Below the pieces are notes generated by a model that saw nothing but the letters and a program-made list of their open reading frames with translations, ran no database searches and was not told the origin of the DNA. A stretch of 64,000 nt of DNA from Pseudalkalibacillus salsuginis (GTDB taxonomy: Bacteria; Bacillota; Bacilli; Bacillales; Fictibacillaceae), in assembly GCF_021646685.1 (NCBI RefSeq), contig NZ_JAKJHW010000001.1, forward strand, positions 372,001 through 436,000, given 5' to 3'. A program made the translations under genes and the position numbers. Positions 29,877 to 39,753 of the stretch are shown here, one piece after another. Each line of letters begins with the position of its first letter. Positions within the stretch are counted from its first letter, which is position 1.

Positions 29877-31064
29877 TCAATCTCCTCCAATTATTGGTTG
29901 TTCCTTCACAATGTTCTCAATAACTTTATAGTACATCGATACGTTTACTTTACCATTGTCCACTGTATGGTGCAAAATTTTTCCGCTTTTAATTTTCGAT
30001 TCATCATCGAGTTGGTTTTCCATATCCTCATCAGCCATTTCCCTGGCTTTTCCAATGGCTTCTTTCTCGGTATACTTCCGGACTACTTGTTCTGATTCCT
30101 GTACATCCCTGCGGAGATAAGAAATGGGTAGTTCCCACTTGAACATTCTGAATGTCTTCTCTTCCTCTAAAACTTGATAATGCTCATAAGGGACTTCACC
30201 ATATCCCCAAATCGGTATGTCTTTACCGAATATCGACAAATAATGCTTATCCATATTGTTTCCAGTATACGTTTCAAAGGTCGACTCCAACGGTAACGTT
30301 ACCTCTGTAAGATACCACACCTCGCCGAACACCTTCCCTTTCGCTGCAACAGTCCGGGTATTTTTATCTTTTCCAATATATCCGGAAACCAATAGCTCTC
30401 CCTTTTGTACCAATTGATTCCTTTCGACTTTAGGTTGACCTTGTTCAATGAACATATCTGTGATGAATGCTTTCTTTTTTGCAATTAAATTTTGAGGGCC
30501 ACTCACTTTGACCTCTTCAGGTAATTCTTTCTGTACCACCTTGAATTTAAAGGTCGTCCCATCCAAGGTGACACCTACCCAGGTGACCTCGTCCATTTTT
30601 TCGGTTACATAATATTGGACTTCTCGAGGATCCGGTAATCGGAATAAAAGCTTTCCCCTTTTGATTCCAAGCTCATCAACCACTTTACGAAGATGATGCT
30701 CTGTTTGCGGGTCAGCTCCGCTTACTTCGATTTTCCATACCATATTGGAAAGGAGGAATACAATCACGAAAAAAGACATCATTCCGATTATGAAACCGCC
30801 TCTGGAAATCATCCTCCTAATAATGAAAGGAGCACCATTTTTTTGAATCACTCTTAATCTGCATCCTGTTTCCCTTAGAGCTTTTTTTATGTGAAGAGCA
30901 TCATCTGTGAACATATGAAGCTCTAACTCAGATTCTTTCATCCGTTTTATATCCCATATATGAATATTATGATTCAAACAGTAGTTGAGGAAGGTTTCTG
31001 CATGCTCGCCTTCAACTCGTACAATGACAGTGCCTTTTAGATATTTTGTCCAAAATTTTTTCAT
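29877..31064 (-). CDS. yqfD: Sporulation protein YqfD
   Basis: A 395-residue membrane protein of the YqfD family. A soluble N-terminal domain (1-90), one TM helix (about 92-112) and a large extracytoplasmic domain are visible. The family is part of the sigma-E mother-cell regulon in B. subtilis, and loss impairs sporulation at an early engulfment or forespore stage. It follows yqfC by 19 bases and precedes phoH, the conserved sporulation-linked order. ATG with GGGGGAGG upstream. Confidence 0.93.
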   Translation of the reverse strand: MKKFWTKYLKGTVIVRVEGEHAETFLNYCLNHNIHIWDIKRMKESELELHMFTDDALHIKKALRETGCRLRVIQKNGAPFIIRRMISRGGFIIGMMSFFVIVFLLSNMVWKIEVSGADPQTEHHLRKVVDELGIKRGKLLFRLPDPREVQYYVTEKMDEVTWVGVTLDGTTFKFKVVQKELPEEVKVSGPQNLIAKKKAFITDMFIEQGQPKVERNQLVQKGELLVSGYIGKDKNTRTVAAKGKVFGEVWYLTEVTLPLESTFETYTGNNMDKHYLSIFGKDIPIWGYGEVPYEHYQVLEEEKTFRMFKWELPISYLRRDVQESEQVVRKYTEKEAIGKAREMADEDMENQLDDESKIKSGKILHHTVDNGKVNVSMYYKVIENIVKEQPIIGGD

Positions 31065-31083
31065 AGTCCTCCCCCTATTGTTT

Positions 31084-31368
31084 TTAAGAAATATTTATGT
31101 AACGTACGTCGATGATTTTACCTTCTACTAAGATTTCTTCTGGAAGAATCGTTTTCAGAACAAAGTCCTTCCCTGTAATCAATACTTCACCCTGCTGTAA
31201 GTTCAGCCTGAGTTCTTCATTGGTGAATTTCTTTACCCCTTTATGATTCTCAATATAGATGTGCAAGTGTCCAATCATCGTAATCCTGGGCAGGTCCATG
31301 ACGACATCAGCTGGCAGTTCTAATGATCTGGTCATCCATTTTTTCACTTTCTGTTTCAAACGCGCCAT
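31084..31368 (-). CDS. yqfC: Sporulation protein YqfC (YabP family)
   Basis: A 94-residue protein of the YabP/YqfC family. It shows the conserved LELPADVVMDLPRITMIG near residues 15-35 and the beta-rich C-terminus LRLNLQQGEVLITGKDFVLK. Sigma-E controlled in B. subtilis and acting with YqfD in the mother cell. The ATG at 31368 is chosen because AGAGGGGG lies upstream. I could not identify a convincing sigma-E promoter by eye. Confidence 0.9.
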   Translation of the reverse strand: MARLKQKVKKWMTRSLELPADVVMDLPRITMIGHLHIYIENHKGVKKFTNEELRLNLQQGEVLITGKDFVLKTILPEEILVEGKIIDVRYINIS

Positions 31369-31590
31369 AAACGAACCCCCTCTCATCTCATTTTTATGAA
31401 GGAAAGGTATAAACTATCACTTCGGATCCTATTTCATCATTATATTTTTTATCAAAGGATTCATGCGGAAAATATAGGGAAGAAGAGATCGACTAGGAAG
31501 AATTGGATTGAAATTGAAAGACACTAGAGGGGTAATACGGTACGTGAAATTATTTAATGGAACATATTTTAAGCATTTGTTCCTGTATTT

Positions 31591-31795
31591 AAGAAAAGTG
31601 AAAACGCCCTGGTCAACCACGAAGGGCACTGGAAGTCCGACGAGGAGGCTCGAACCAAACAAAGTTCGGTTCTCCGTGGGTGAACACTTCGACTCTAAAT
31701 CAATGTGTCGACCGCCGCAGGAGACTGAAGTGATCCAAGTGGTTGGGCGTTGGAGCTAGACATTTCTTCACCCCAACCAAAATTTTATCCTTCAA
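31591..31795 (+). repeat. Dispersed structured repeat, copy 2 (core 31591-31762 plus tail)
   Basis: A near-complete copy. The terminal stem is ACGCCC(TGGT)CAACCAC with GTGGTTGGGCGT. Its tail, TTCTTCACCCCAACCAAAATTTTATCCTTCAAAAA, is shared with copies 3 and 4 and runs straight into the floA-operon terminator. It lies in the 466-bp gap between yqfC and the floA operon; I saw no gene in that gap. Confidence 0.92.
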
Positions 31796-31829
31796 AAAAA
31801 AGCCATGTGCGTATATGCACATGGCTTTT
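31794..31829 (-). terminator. Terminator of the nfeD-floA operon
   Basis: AGCCATGTGC / GCACATGGCT with a 6-base loop; an eight-T run on the minus strand. It lies 5 bases after the last gene of the operon. Confidence 0.9.
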
Positions 31830-31834
31830 AAAGG

Positions 31835-32314
31835 TTACATTCGTCTCCTTCGAGCTGTTGAATGTGGTTTTCGTGAACGTGGCGGACCGAGTACTTCTGC
31901 CCAGATGACACCTTGGGCCACGTTGTCCGGATTCGGCAGTAATTGACTTTGTACAGGCCTTGGTCTTGGCTTTCTTTTTGGACTTGTCACTTTCAGTTCT
32001 CTTGGGACATAATCCCGTGATGGCTGTTCCTGAATGGTATTCTTCAATTCATGCCGCTTTTTCTTATACATTTCTTGTAAGTCTGTTGTCAGCTTTTCGC
32101 CGCGTTCCTTCCACTGTCTCTCTGAACTAGTCCTCTCTCTAGCGGGAACTGGTCTCGTTTCAATGGGACGTTGTTGCTGAGGTCTACGGCCAGGCCTTTG
32201 TTGTTGTTCATTTTGCTTTTCGATCTGACGCTTGAAGAAGCTGAGGATTCCACCGATGACCAAAATCACAAAGAAGATATTTGACAACAGTAGATCAATG
32301 ATCGCCTCTAGCAC
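31835..32314 (-). CDS. Uncharacterised membrane-anchored protein of the floA operon (yqfB position)
   Basis: A 159-residue protein with one N-terminal TM helix (residues 3-25), then a long hydrophilic tail rich in Gln, Arg and Pro (QQQRPGRRPQQQRP near residue 38-55) and a very basic C-terminus ending in ARRRRM. A Trp-containing block, NPDNVAQGVIWAEVLGPPR, may be the conserved part. The position corresponds to B. subtilis yqfB, but I cannot confirm homology. GTG start overlapping the floA stop by one base, with GGAGG upstream. Likely acts near FloA microdomains (inference). Confidence 0.75.
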   Translation of the reverse strand: MLEAIIDLLLSNIFFVILVIGGILSFFKRQIEKQNEQQQRPGRRPQQQRPIETRPVPARERTSSERQWKERGEKLTTDLQEMYKKKRHELKNTIQEQPSRDYVPRELKVTSPKRKPRPRPVQSQLLPNPDNVAQGVIWAEVLGPPRSRKPHSTARRRRM

Positions 32315-33321
32315 TAGTAAGTGCCTCCTCCTGGATTGTCATCTTCATCTCTAGGGTCAGTAGCTTTTCCGATCGATCCTCTCATATCAGTATCCGCTTT
32401 TACATTATTGTAATTCATATAATCCATAACCCCGATGTTCCCTGAACGTAATGCTTCAGCCATCGCCATTGGCACTTCAGCTTCTGCTTCCACAACTTTC
32501 GCACGCATTTCCTCAACCCGCGCTTTCATTTCTTGTTCTTGTGCAACAGCCATTGCACGGCGTTCTTCAGCCTTTGCTTGAGCAATATTCTTATCTGCTT
32601 CAGCTTGCTCGGTTTGCAGTTCCGCCCCGATATTCTTTCCGATATCAACATCTGCGATATCAATCGATAGGATTTCAAAAGCCGTGCCAGCATCAAGGCC
32701 TTTTGTAAGTACAGTTTGTGAAATCAGATCTGGATTTTCCAAGACCTTCTTGTGGTTACCAGAAGACCCGATTGTTGATACGATCCCCTCACCTACACGT
32801 GCGATGACCGTATCTTCTCCAGCACCCCCGACGAGACGCTCGATGTTTGCTCGTACAGTGATCCTGGCTTTCGCTTTCACTTCGATCCCATCCATCGCAA
32901 CACCAGCTATGAACGGCGTTTCAATAACTTTTGGGTTGACACTCATTTGTACTGCTTCGAGTACGTCACGACCAGCAAGATCGATTGCTGCACAGCGCTC
33001 AAAGCTCAATTCGATATTTGCTCTGTGAGCTGCAATCAATGCATTGACGACACGGTCCACATTCCCGCCAGCTAAATAATGGCTCTCTAACTGGTTCGTA
33101 CTGAGTTGAAGGCCAGCTTTTACTGCCTTGATCAACGGATTGATGACACGTGATGGAATGACTCGTCTCAAACGCATTCCGATAAGCGTGAAAATACTGA
33201 CTCTTACACCTGCAGCTAGTGCGGAAATCCATAGTGCCACAGGGACAAACGTGAACAATACGGCAAGAGCGATGATGACTGCCCCGATTAAAACGACCAT
33301 GGTTAAAATGTTTGCATCCAT
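32314..33321 (-). CDS. floA: Flotillin-like protein FloA
   Basis: A 335-residue FloA (YqfA). A hydrophobic N-terminal hairpin/TM segment (residues 5-40) is followed by an SPFH-like domain ([20 protein letters not shown]) and a coiled coil rich in Glu/Ala (about 230-290, [20 protein letters not shown]), then a short acidic, Gly-rich C-terminus. It organises functional membrane microdomains. Cotranscribed with nfeD (4-base gap) from a sigma-W-type promoter. Confidence 0.96.
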   Translation of the reverse strand: MDANILTMVVLIGAVIIALAVLFTFVPVALWISALAAGVRVSIFTLIGMRLRRVIPSRVINPLIKAVKAGLQLSTNQLESHYLAGGNVDRVVNALIAAHRANIELSFERCAAIDLAGRDVLEAVQMSVNPKVIETPFIAGVAMDGIEVKAKARITVRANIERLVGGAGEDTVIARVGEGIVSTIGSSGNHKKVLENPDLISQTVLTKGLDAGTAFEILSIDIADVDIGKNIGAELQTEQAEADKNIAQAKAEERRAMAVAQEQEMKARVEEMRAKVVEAEAEVPMAMAEALRSGNIGVMDYMNYNNVKADTDMRGSIGKATDPRDEDDNPGGGTY

Positions 33322-33325
33322 TAGG

Positions 33326-34678
33326 TTAATTACCCCCTTGATTTTCTACTTCTCTTATTTCTCGAACAATGATCCGGGAACCTTCCGTTTTGATGATTTT
33401 TATTGAACGATTAATGGCAATGTAACTTCCTTCAGTGACAACATCATACCGCTCATCCCCGATCAAAGCAGTACCTGAAGGGCGTAATGGTGTCAACGTG
33501 GTACCTGTCAAACCGATCAATTCACTTCTCGTAACATTGGAAATATAACCTCTGTCATTTGAAGTAGAGTCAAAAAGTATGATTTTCTTCAATGGCCCAT
33601 TGTATCCAAAGTATTTTAAGAAAAGGATTGAGACAATAACAGTCGCTACAAGAGCGATCAGAATCGACAATAGGATATTCCCTAGAGATCCCCCGGCAAG
33701 TACAATCCCTACTAAAACGGCGATTATACCACCAATCCCGAGGATCCCTCCAGGCACGAACACTTCAGCGATAATCAGTCCGATCCCTACAACAAACAGG
33801 ATGAGAGACTCCCAGCCAGCAAGTCCTGCAATCATATGTCCGAAGAAAAATAATAATAAAGCCCCGAGCCCTAACATCCCCGGAATCCCAAATCCAGGTG
33901 AGTAGAGTTCCAGCACAAGACCGATACTACCGATCGAAAGTAAGATCGGGACAACGACCGGGTGCGTTACGTAACGAGCTATCGTTTCAGCAAAAGAGAC
34001 CTCAATTTCCCTGATTTCAGCATTGGGAATGTCAAGATAGCTGAGAAGTTCGCTGCGATTGTTAAGCACAGCTTCGGCATAACCTACCTCTTTCGCCTGT
34101 GTTGCATTCAGTGTGAGGAATTCACCTTTCTCTACTCCCAATTCCTTTATCTCTACATCTGGATCCGCCATTGCCCTTGCATAAATTGGATCCCGGTCAT
34201 TCAATTCTGCTGATGCTGCCATTGTTGCTATCCAAGCTGACTCTGCTTTCTTTCCTGCTGCTTTCCCCTGGGAATCGATTACACCAGCCGCTCCCATGGT
34301 AGTCGACGGTTTCATCACGATTTGATCAGCGTTCAAAGCGATGTATGCCCCAGCAGATAAAGCATGCTTGGTGACATACGCTATGATCGGCACCTCGGAT
34401 TCCCTCATGATTTTAGCGATGTTTCCAGCCGCATCTACCAGTCCGCCTGGTGTATCCAATTCAAGAACCAGATATTCGGCATTGTTTTCTTCAGCAGTTC
34501 TGATAGAACGTTTCAAGAAAGATTCTAACCCCCGCTCTACTGCATCCTGAACTGGTGCCACATAAACGACCGGCTTACCTTCCTCAGCATGAGAAGGATT
34601 CATTTGTACGATAAGCATCGGTAATAAGATCAACATAAGATAGAAAGAGATTTTTATATTTCTTTTCTTTAATTTCAT
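33326..34678 (-). CDS. yqeZ: NfeD-family membrane protease-like protein YqeZ
   Basis: A 450-residue long-form NfeD protein. It has a signal peptide (1-31, cleavage after SHA), a ClpP/SDH-like serine protease domain with [11 protein letters not shown] and TMGAAGVID (residues 110-145), four to five TM helices (about 235-350) and a C-terminal OB-type NfeD domain ([20 protein letters not shown]). NfeD partners flotillin-type proteins; in B. subtilis yqeZ-floA-yqfB belongs to the sigma-W envelope-stress regulon. ATG with GGGGTGG upstream. Confidence 0.94.
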   Translation of the reverse strand: MKLKKRNIKISFYLMLILLPMLIVQMNPSHAEEGKPVVYVAPVQDAVERGLESFLKRSIRTAEENNAEYLVLELDTPGGLVDAAGNIAKIMRESEVPIIAYVTKHALSAGAYIALNADQIVMKPSTTMGAAGVIDSQGKAAGKKAESAWIATMAASAELNDRDPIYARAMADPDVEIKELGVEKGEFLTLNATQAKEVGYAEAVLNNRSELLSYLDIPNAEIREIEVSFAETIARYVTHPVVVPILLSIGSIGLVLELYSPGFGIPGMLGLGALLLFFFGHMIAGLAGWESLILFVVGIGLIIAEVFVPGGILGIGGIIAVLVGIVLAGGSLGNILLSILIALVATVIVSILFLKYFGYNGPLKKIILFDSTSNDRGYISNVTRSELIGLTGTTLTPLRPSGTALIGDERYDVVTEGSYIAINRSIKIIKTEGSRIIVREIREVENQGGN

Positions 34679-34711
34679 AAAAGCCCACCCCCTTTAGTCT
34701 CTACACTTTCT

Positions 34712-34738
34712 TACGTTTAATCATACAATTAGGTTTCA
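34712..34738 (-). promoter_or_regulatory. Sigma-W-type promoter of the nfeD-floA operon
   Basis: On the minus strand TGAAAC (34733-34738) and CGTA (34712-34715) are 17 bases apart (16 from GAAACC), the ECF sigma-W signature. It ends 33 bases before the nfeD start. The B. subtilis operon has the same sigma-W control, which supports this call. Confidence 0.72.
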
Positions 34739-34821
34739 CTTTTATGAAGTGAAATATTATCTATGTGTATTGTTCACGATAATGGAGATTTTTGCAACTT
34801 TCTAATGATGAAAGTGAATCC

Positions 34822-34855
34822 GCAAAAAAGCGCCTTGCTGATGCAAGACGCTTTC
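34822..34855 (-). terminator. rpsU-yqeY terminator
   Basis: AAAGCG-CTTGC / GCAAG-CGCTTT with a small internal mismatch and a T run on the minus strand, 11 bases after yqeY. Confidence 0.85.
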
Positions 34856-34865
34856 ACTTCATTTA

Positions 34866-35309
34866 TTAGGATAAGTTCTGTTGTACTAAACGGTTCACCA
34901 GACCACCATCTGCTTTTCCTTTTACCTTAGGCATGATGGCTCCCATCACCTTTCCCATGTCCTGTTTAGAAGTGGCCCCAACCTGTTGGATCGTTTCTTT
35001 CACAAGCTGATCGACTTCTTCTTCAGATAATTGTTCTGGGAGATACTCGTTGAGTATTGCAATCTCTTGACGTAAGTTTTCGACTAAGTCGTCACGCCCA
35101 GCCTTACCGAATTCCTGGAGGGAGTCTTTCCGCTGTTTAACTTCACGTGAAAGAACCGTTAATTCCTCATCACCATTCAATTCGTGTCCTAACTTGATCG
35201 ACTCGTTCTGAAGAGAAGCCTTCACCATACGAATGACCGTCAACCGTTGCTTTTCCTTGTTTTTCATCGCTTGTTTCATATCTTGATTCAAACGGTCAAG
35301 TAGACTCAA
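34866..35309 (-). CDS. yqeY: YqeY (GatB/YqeY domain) protein
   Basis: A 147-residue helical protein homologous to the tail domain of GatB, the tRNA-dependent amidotransferase subunit. Conserved pieces: N-terminal [20 protein letters not shown], the [14 protein letters not shown] block and [19 protein letters not shown]. It may bind tRNA; no catalytic role is proven. It lies 15 bases after rpsU and is probably cotranscribed. Confidence 0.95.
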   Translation of the reverse strand: MSLLDRLNQDMKQAMKNKEKQRLTVIRMVKASLQNESIKLGHELNGDEELTVLSREVKQRKDSLQEFGKAGRDDLVENLRQEIAILNEYLPEQLSEEEVDQLVKETIQQVGATSKQDMGKVMGAIMPKVKGKADGGLVNRLVQQNLS

Positions 35310-35324
35310 TTAGAACACCCTCTC

Positions 35325-35501
35325 TTAGAACTTACGCTTACGAGCTGCTTCAGACTTTTTCTTACGCTTTACGCTAGGCTTTTCGTAATGCTTACGCTTA
35401 CGTACCTCAGCCAATGTTCCTTCTTTAGAAACGTTGCGCTTAAAACGACGAAGTGCATCTTCTATAGATTCGTTCTTACGAACACTTGTTCTAATAGACA
35501 T
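35325..35501 (-). CDS. rpsU: Ribosomal protein bS21
   Basis: A 58-residue, very basic 30S protein, starting [20 protein letters not shown] and ending [12 protein letters not shown]. It sits near the anti-Shine-Dalgarno end of 16S rRNA. The ATG at 35501 follows GGAGGGAGGG at normal spacing; an upstream ATG would place the ribosome binding site inside the gene. First gene of rpsU-yqeY. Confidence 0.98.
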   Translation of the reverse strand: MSIRTSVRKNESIEDALRRFKRNVSKEGTLAEVRKRKHYEKPSVKRKKKSEAARKRKF

Positions 35502-35676
35502 ATATTTCCCTCCCTCCAAGCTCCTTTAAAAAAATAGAAAAGGAGCGAAAAACCATATCTTTAAACATTATAATATATGCCTATTTTTTTAGTCAACTTT
35601 ATTTCCGTTATTCGCACAATTATTTCGTCATGTCCAAAACACCTCGTCCATAAGATAGACTAGGTGGTGAAGATGG

Positions 35677-36615
35677 ATGACCCAGATAATCTCATTATTC
35701 GCGGTCTTTTTGACGATATTCCTTTTCGGAATGACTGTGATGCGTCTCGGCCTGAATACGGCTTCTAAACAAAAGCTCAAGGTGTTGTTGCTTCGCTATA
35801 CAGATAAAACGTGGAAAAGCTTTTTATTAGGGATTTTGATTACAGCTGTCATTCAGAGCAGTTCTGCTGTCATGGTCATCGTCATTGGTCTCGTAGCCGC
35901 GCAACTTATGAATTTTCGGCAATCAATCGGAATCATACTTGGGGCGAATATCGGTACGACCATTTCAACTGAGATCATCACCTTTGAAATCGATCAATTA
36001 ATCCTACCTTTTTTAATTATCGGGTTCATAATGATTTTCCAATCAAAAAATTGGTCGTTTTGTTGCGGGTCAGCCTTGTTCGGCCTTGGTTGCATGTTTG
36101 TCGCAATGAATGGGTTTGAAGCTTTAGCCGGTCCGATTACCCAATTGGAATGGGTCCAGCACCTCTTACAGTTGACGAACAAGCATATTCTGTATGGACT
36201 GGGCCTTGGAACGACGATGACAGCAGTCATCCAATCCAGTACAGCGACGACTGCCATCATCATGTCACTCATGCACGAAAACATACTTTCTTTGACCTCA
36301 GGGATTGCAATCATGTTAGGTGCAAATGTGGGGACGTGTGTCACTGCCATGATCGCTTCAATCGGTACGATTCACGAGGCTAAGCTTGTCGCTTTTGCCC
36401 ATACTTGGATCAATATCATCGGGGTGTTTCTGTTTTTACCGTTTCTGAATCTTTTCTCTAATTTCGTCATTTTGTTGACGCATTTGCCCGATGTGCAAAT
36501 CGCTCATGCAAGTGTTTTATTCAATGTGATTTCTTCCTTATTGCTGCTGCCGTGTGCAGGGCTTCTAGCTGCCATCATTACAAAGCTGCACGGAGAAAGA
36601 ATGGTAAAGCTGTGA
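35677..36615 (+). CDS. yqeW: Na/Pi cotransporter family protein (YqeW-like)
   Basis: A 312-residue polytopic membrane protein with the two inverted QSSSA-type repeats of the Na+/phosphate cotransporter II family: TAVIQSSSAVMVIVIG (about residue 57) and TAVIQSSTATTAIIMS (about residue 188). Each is followed by a GANIGTT or GANVGTC motif. No C-terminal PhoU domain is present. Phosphate transport is likely but unproven. Monocistronic, reading opposite to its neighbours, with GGTGG upstream of ATG. Confidence 0.9.
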   Translation: MTQIISLFAVFLTIFLFGMTVMRLGLNTASKQKLKVLLLRYTDKTWKSFLLGILITAVIQSSSAVMVIVIGLVAAQLMNFRQSIGIILGANIGTTISTEIITFEIDQLILPFLIIGFIMIFQSKNWSFCCGSALFGLGCMFVAMNGFEALAGPITQLEWVQHLLQLTNKHILYGLGLGTTMTAVIQSSTATTAIIMSLMHENILSLTSGIAIMLGANVGTCVTAMIASIGTIHEAKLVAFAHTWINIIGVFLFLPFLNLFSNFVILLTHLPDVQIAHASVLFNVISSLLLLPCAGLLAAIITKLHGERMVKL

Positions 36616-36669
36616 ATCAACCAGTTGTTTGACTCAACAAATGGGGTGCAAAAAGAGCATAACGTACCT

Positions 36670-36868
36670 AAAAAGCGCGAACGCCCTGGTCAGCCACGAA
36701 GGGCACTGGAAGTCCGACGAGGAGGCTCGAACCAAACAAAGTTCGGTTCTGCGTGGGTAAACACTTCGACTTAAATCAATGTGTCGACCGCCGGTCTGAA
36801 GTGATCCAAGTGGTTGACATTTCTTCACCGCGACCCAAATTTTTATAAATTCTGATCCTTCAAAAAAA
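36670..36868 (+). repeat. Dispersed structured repeat, copy 3 (core 36670-36820 plus tail)
   Basis: Nearly identical to copy 2 through the first 130 bases. It has two internal deletions: a few bases after GACCGCCG, and about 16 bases removing GGGCGTTGGAGCTA near the end. The shared tail leads directly into the deoC terminator. It fills the gap between the YqeW-like gene and deoC. Confidence 0.92.
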
Positions 36869-36918
36869 GAGGGTCTCTCCCAAAATAATCGTGTTAGACA
36901 CTTATGGGTTAGCCCTCA
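36869..36918 (-). terminator. deoC terminator with conserved loop
   Basis: On the minus strand GAGGGCTAACCCA pairs with TGGGAGAGACCCTC around a loop with AAGTGTCTAACACGATT, then a seven-T run. The loop closely resembles that of the glyS terminator, while the stem bases differ. Confidence 0.85.
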
Positions 36919-36928
36919 TTAGAATGTA

Positions 36929-37594
36929 TTAATAGTCAGATTGGGATGTTTCCCCTTTTACAATCGCTATGCCAGAACTTGCACCGATTCGCGTCGCTCC
37001 AGCATCGATCATTTCTTTTGCCGATTCAGGCCCTCTTACACCGCCGCTTGCTTTTACACCGATTTCTGGACCTACGACTTTCCGCATCAATGCTACATCT
37101 TCAGGAGTCGCTCCCCCAGTTGAGAAGCCAGTTGAAGTTTTGACGAAATCAGCTCCAGCTTTAACAGAAAGTTCACAAGCATGCTTCTTCTCTTCCTCAG
37201 ACAGAAGACATGTTTCAATGATCACTTTCGTCAGGGCTCTACCCTCAGCAGCATCAACGACTGCTTGGATGTCTTTTTCAACAAGCTCAAAATTTTTACT
37301 CTTCAAAGCACCGATGTTGATGACCATATCCACTTCTGTCGCTCCATTTTCAATCGCATTCTTCGTCTCGAAAGCCTTTGTTTCAGGAGTTGATGCCCCT
37401 AATGGAAATCCGATCACTGTACAGACCTTCACATCAGTATCTTTTAAAATCTCATAGGCCGTTTCAACCCAGGTAGGGTTTACACACACAGAAGCGAATG
37501 AATATTCTTTCGCTTCCTCAGCTAGTTTAACGATATCTGCCGATGTCAATTCAGGTTTTAAAGCTGTGTGGTCAATCATTTTTGCTATATTCAT
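36929..37594 (-). CDS. deoC: Deoxyribose-phosphate aldolase
   Basis: A 221-residue class I aldolase cleaving 2-deoxyribose 5-phosphate to glyceraldehyde 3-phosphate and acetaldehyde in nucleoside catabolism. The Schiff-base lysine is in [16 protein letters not shown] (about residue 152), the proton-relay lysine in VKASGGVR (about residue 181) and Asp in [12 protein letters not shown]. Length and motifs are complete. It lies 50 bases after mtaB and has its own terminator. Confidence 0.97.
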   Translation of the reverse strand: MNIAKMIDHTALKPELTSADIVKLAEEAKEYSFASVCVNPTWVETAYEILKDTDVKVCTVIGFPLGASTPETKAFETKNAIENGATEVDMVINIGALKSKNFELVEKDIQAVVDAAEGRALTKVIIETCLLSEEEKKHACELSVKAGADFVKTSTGFSTGGATPEDVALMRKVVGPEIGVKASGGVRGPESAKEMIDAGATRIGASSGIAIVKGETSQSDY

Positions 37595-37644
37595 ACTAGC
37601 AGCCCCTCCATTGTCATTTAGTTTATATTTAGTTCAGATGATTA

Positions 37645-38991
37645 TCAGGCAGTAGCAGTCGTTTGCTCTCCATCCAGGATTCTTACGAATTGACCTTCGT
37701 TAAAAGGGTATCCTGCTTTCGTGATCCTTACACGAACGAGTTTTCCGATCATGTCTTCAGCAGCTGGAATACGGACCTTCATATAGTTAGCGGTATAGCC
37801 GATATACATGTTCCCATCCGAATCGTCCTTGTCAACTTCCTCTGGGATAATATCAAGCACTTCCCCTTCGTATTGGGAAGCATATTCTTTCGCTAATTGA
37901 TCAGACAGTTCAATCAAACGATGCACACGCTCATTTTTAACATCTTCAGGCACTTGATCTTCCATATTTGCAGCTGGCGTTCCTGTCCTGCGACTGAATG
38001 GGAATACGTGAAGTTCGGAAAACTTATGCTCCTTGACGAAATTATACGTCTCCATGAATTCTTCTTCTGTTTCACCTGGGAAGCCAACGATTACATCAGA
38101 AGTAATCGCAAGACCTGGAAGGGCTTTTTTCAACTTATTCAATCGATCGGCGAACATCCCCATGCTATACTTCCGTCTCATCCGCTTTAATACGGTGTCA
38201 GATCCTGACTGTAAGGGAATATGAAGATGAGGAACAACGATTTCAGATCGATCGAGGACGTCAATCACCTCGTCAGTCACCTGACTTGCTTCAATCGACG
38301 ATATCCTTAAACGTTTCAAACCTTTCACCTGCTCATCGATATCAGATAAAAGCTGTGCAAAGTTATAATCCTTCATGTCTTCTCCGTAACCGGCAGTATG
38401 GATACCTGTCAGGACGATTTCTTGATAGCCTGAGTTGACAAGCTGTTGAGCTTGCTCAATGACATGTTCCGGTTTTCTGGATCTTAAAAGGCCACGTGCC
38501 CACGGGATGATGCAGAACGTGCAGAAATTGTTGCACCCTTCCTGGATCTTTAATGAAGCGCGAGTACGATCCGTGAATGAAGGGACTTCAAGCTCCTCGT
38601 ATACACGCGCTTTCATGATATTCCCTACCCCATTGATCGGTTGACGTTCACGTTTATATTGTTCGATGTATTCGAGCATCTTCACTCTGTCCTGGGTGCC
38701 GACGACGACATCCACACCTGGGATCGCCATGACTTCCGCCGGTGAGGTCTGTGCGTAACATCCTGTAACACAGATGACAGCATCTGGATTTTTACGGATG
38801 GCACGACGAATAACCTGGCGACTTTTTTTATCCCCAGTATTCGTTACTGTACAGGTGTTGATCACATACACATCAGCACGCTTTTCAAAGTCGGTACGTT
38901 CGTAATTTCCGCTTTTAAAAAGCTGCCAAATCGCTTCAGTTTCGTAATGATTTACTTTGCATCCTAATGTATGGAACGCTACAGAAGGCAT
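37645..38991 (-). CDS. mtaB: tRNA t6A37 methylthiotransferase MtaB
   Basis: A 448-residue radical-SAM methylthiotransferase that converts t6A to ms2t6A at tRNA position 37. It has an N-terminal UPF0004 domain with three cluster cysteines (HTLGCKVN, NTCTVTN, VTGCYAQ), a radical SAM CX3CX2C motif EGCNNFCTFCIIPWARG (about residues 147-163) and a C-terminal TRAM domain. B. subtilis YqeV is the same gene at this position. It lies 6 bases after rsmE, at the end of the heat-shock cluster. Confidence 0.96.
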   Translation of the reverse strand: MPSVAFHTLGCKVNHYETEAIWQLFKSGNYERTDFEKRADVYVINTCTVTNTGDKKSRQVIRRAIRKNPDAVICVTGCYAQTSPAEVMAIPGVDVVVGTQDRVKMLEYIEQYKRERQPINGVGNIMKARVYEELEVPSFTDRTRASLKIQEGCNNFCTFCIIPWARGLLRSRKPEHVIEQAQQLVNSGYQEIVLTGIHTAGYGEDMKDYNFAQLLSDIDEQVKGLKRLRISSIEASQVTDEVIDVLDRSEIVVPHLHIPLQSGSDTVLKRMRRKYSMGMFADRLNKLKKALPGLAITSDVIVGFPGETEEEFMETYNFVKEHKFSELHVFPFSRRTGTPAANMEDQVPEDVKNERVHRLIELSDQLAKEYASQYEGEVLDIIPEEVDKDDSDGNMYIGYTANYMKVRIPAAEDMIGKLVRVRITKAGYPFNEGQFVRILDGEQTTATA

Positions 38992-38997
38992 TTTTGG

Positions 38998-39753
38998 TCA
39001 CCTCAGTAATTCTAATTGATAGGAAACAGCAGAAAGCACATAGAGTGATGCTGTTTCAGTCCGAAGTATGCGTGGTCCGAACCCGCATGCGACAAATCCT
39101 GCACCTCGAAGACACTGGATTTCATCTTCTGTCAAACCACCTTCAGGGCCAATGACGACGATAATGGAATCTTGTTCGATATCCACATTCTGGAGAAGCC
39201 TGGCTAATCGGGTAGTTTCGTTTCGCTTTGCCTGTTCTTCATATGCGACGATTTTGGTCGTAAAGGAATCACTCAATGAAATTAATTTGTCAAAGGTTAC
39301 CGGTTCCAGACATTCTGGCATACGATTTCGATGGGATTGTTCAGCTGCTTCCTTAATGATCTTATGCAGCCGTTCCGTCTTCTTTTTGGACTTATTCGAA
39401 TCCCATTTCACAATTGATCTGGATGCTTGAAAAGGGATGAATCGATCAGCACCTAGCTCGGTTCCTTTTTGGACAATCATTTCCAGTTTATCATGCTTTG
39501 GCAGTCCTTGTGCAATGGTTACAGAAATTGGTAGCTCCGATTTAACCCCGATCCATTCAGAAATTGAAAGATGAACAGAAGCATCTGTGATCTCGGTGAT
39601 CGTACACTCGGCTACACGTCCCTGATTGTCACTGCAAATCACCTGATCGCCAGGCCCCATCCTCATCACTTTCGAAATGTGCTTTATATTTTCACCGGTA
39701 ATCGTCACAGTTTCATCTGTCATTTGGTCGGGCTGTACAAAGTACCGTTGCAT
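38998..39753 (-). CDS. rsmE: 16S rRNA (uracil(1498)-N3)-methyltransferase RsmE
   Basis: A 251-residue SPOUT methyltransferase. An N-terminal PUA-like domain (1-75) precedes the trefoil-knot domain with VIGPEGGLTEDEI (about residue 195) and LGPRILRTETASLYVLSA-like GPRILRTETA at the C-terminus. It methylates U1498 of 16S rRNA. It overlaps prmA by one base, so the two are coupled. Confidence 0.96.
   Translation of the reverse strand: MQRYFVQPDQMTDETVTITGENIKHISKVMRMGPGDQVICSDNQGRVAECTITEITDASVHLSISEWIGVKSELPISVTIAQGLPKHDKLEMIVQKGTELGADRFIPFQASRSIVKWDSNKSKKKTERLHKIIKEAAEQSHRNRMPECLEPVTFDKLISLSDSFTTKIVAYEEQAKRNETTRLARLLQNVDIEQDSIIVVIGPEGGLTEDEIQCLRGAGFVACGFGPRILRTETASLYVLSAVSYQLELLR

Noticed and set aside
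31591-31759. Reading frame across repeat copy 2 as a small gene
   Set aside because: The frame is not preserved among copies 1-4, which differ by insertions and deletions not in multiples of three; no ribosome binding site.
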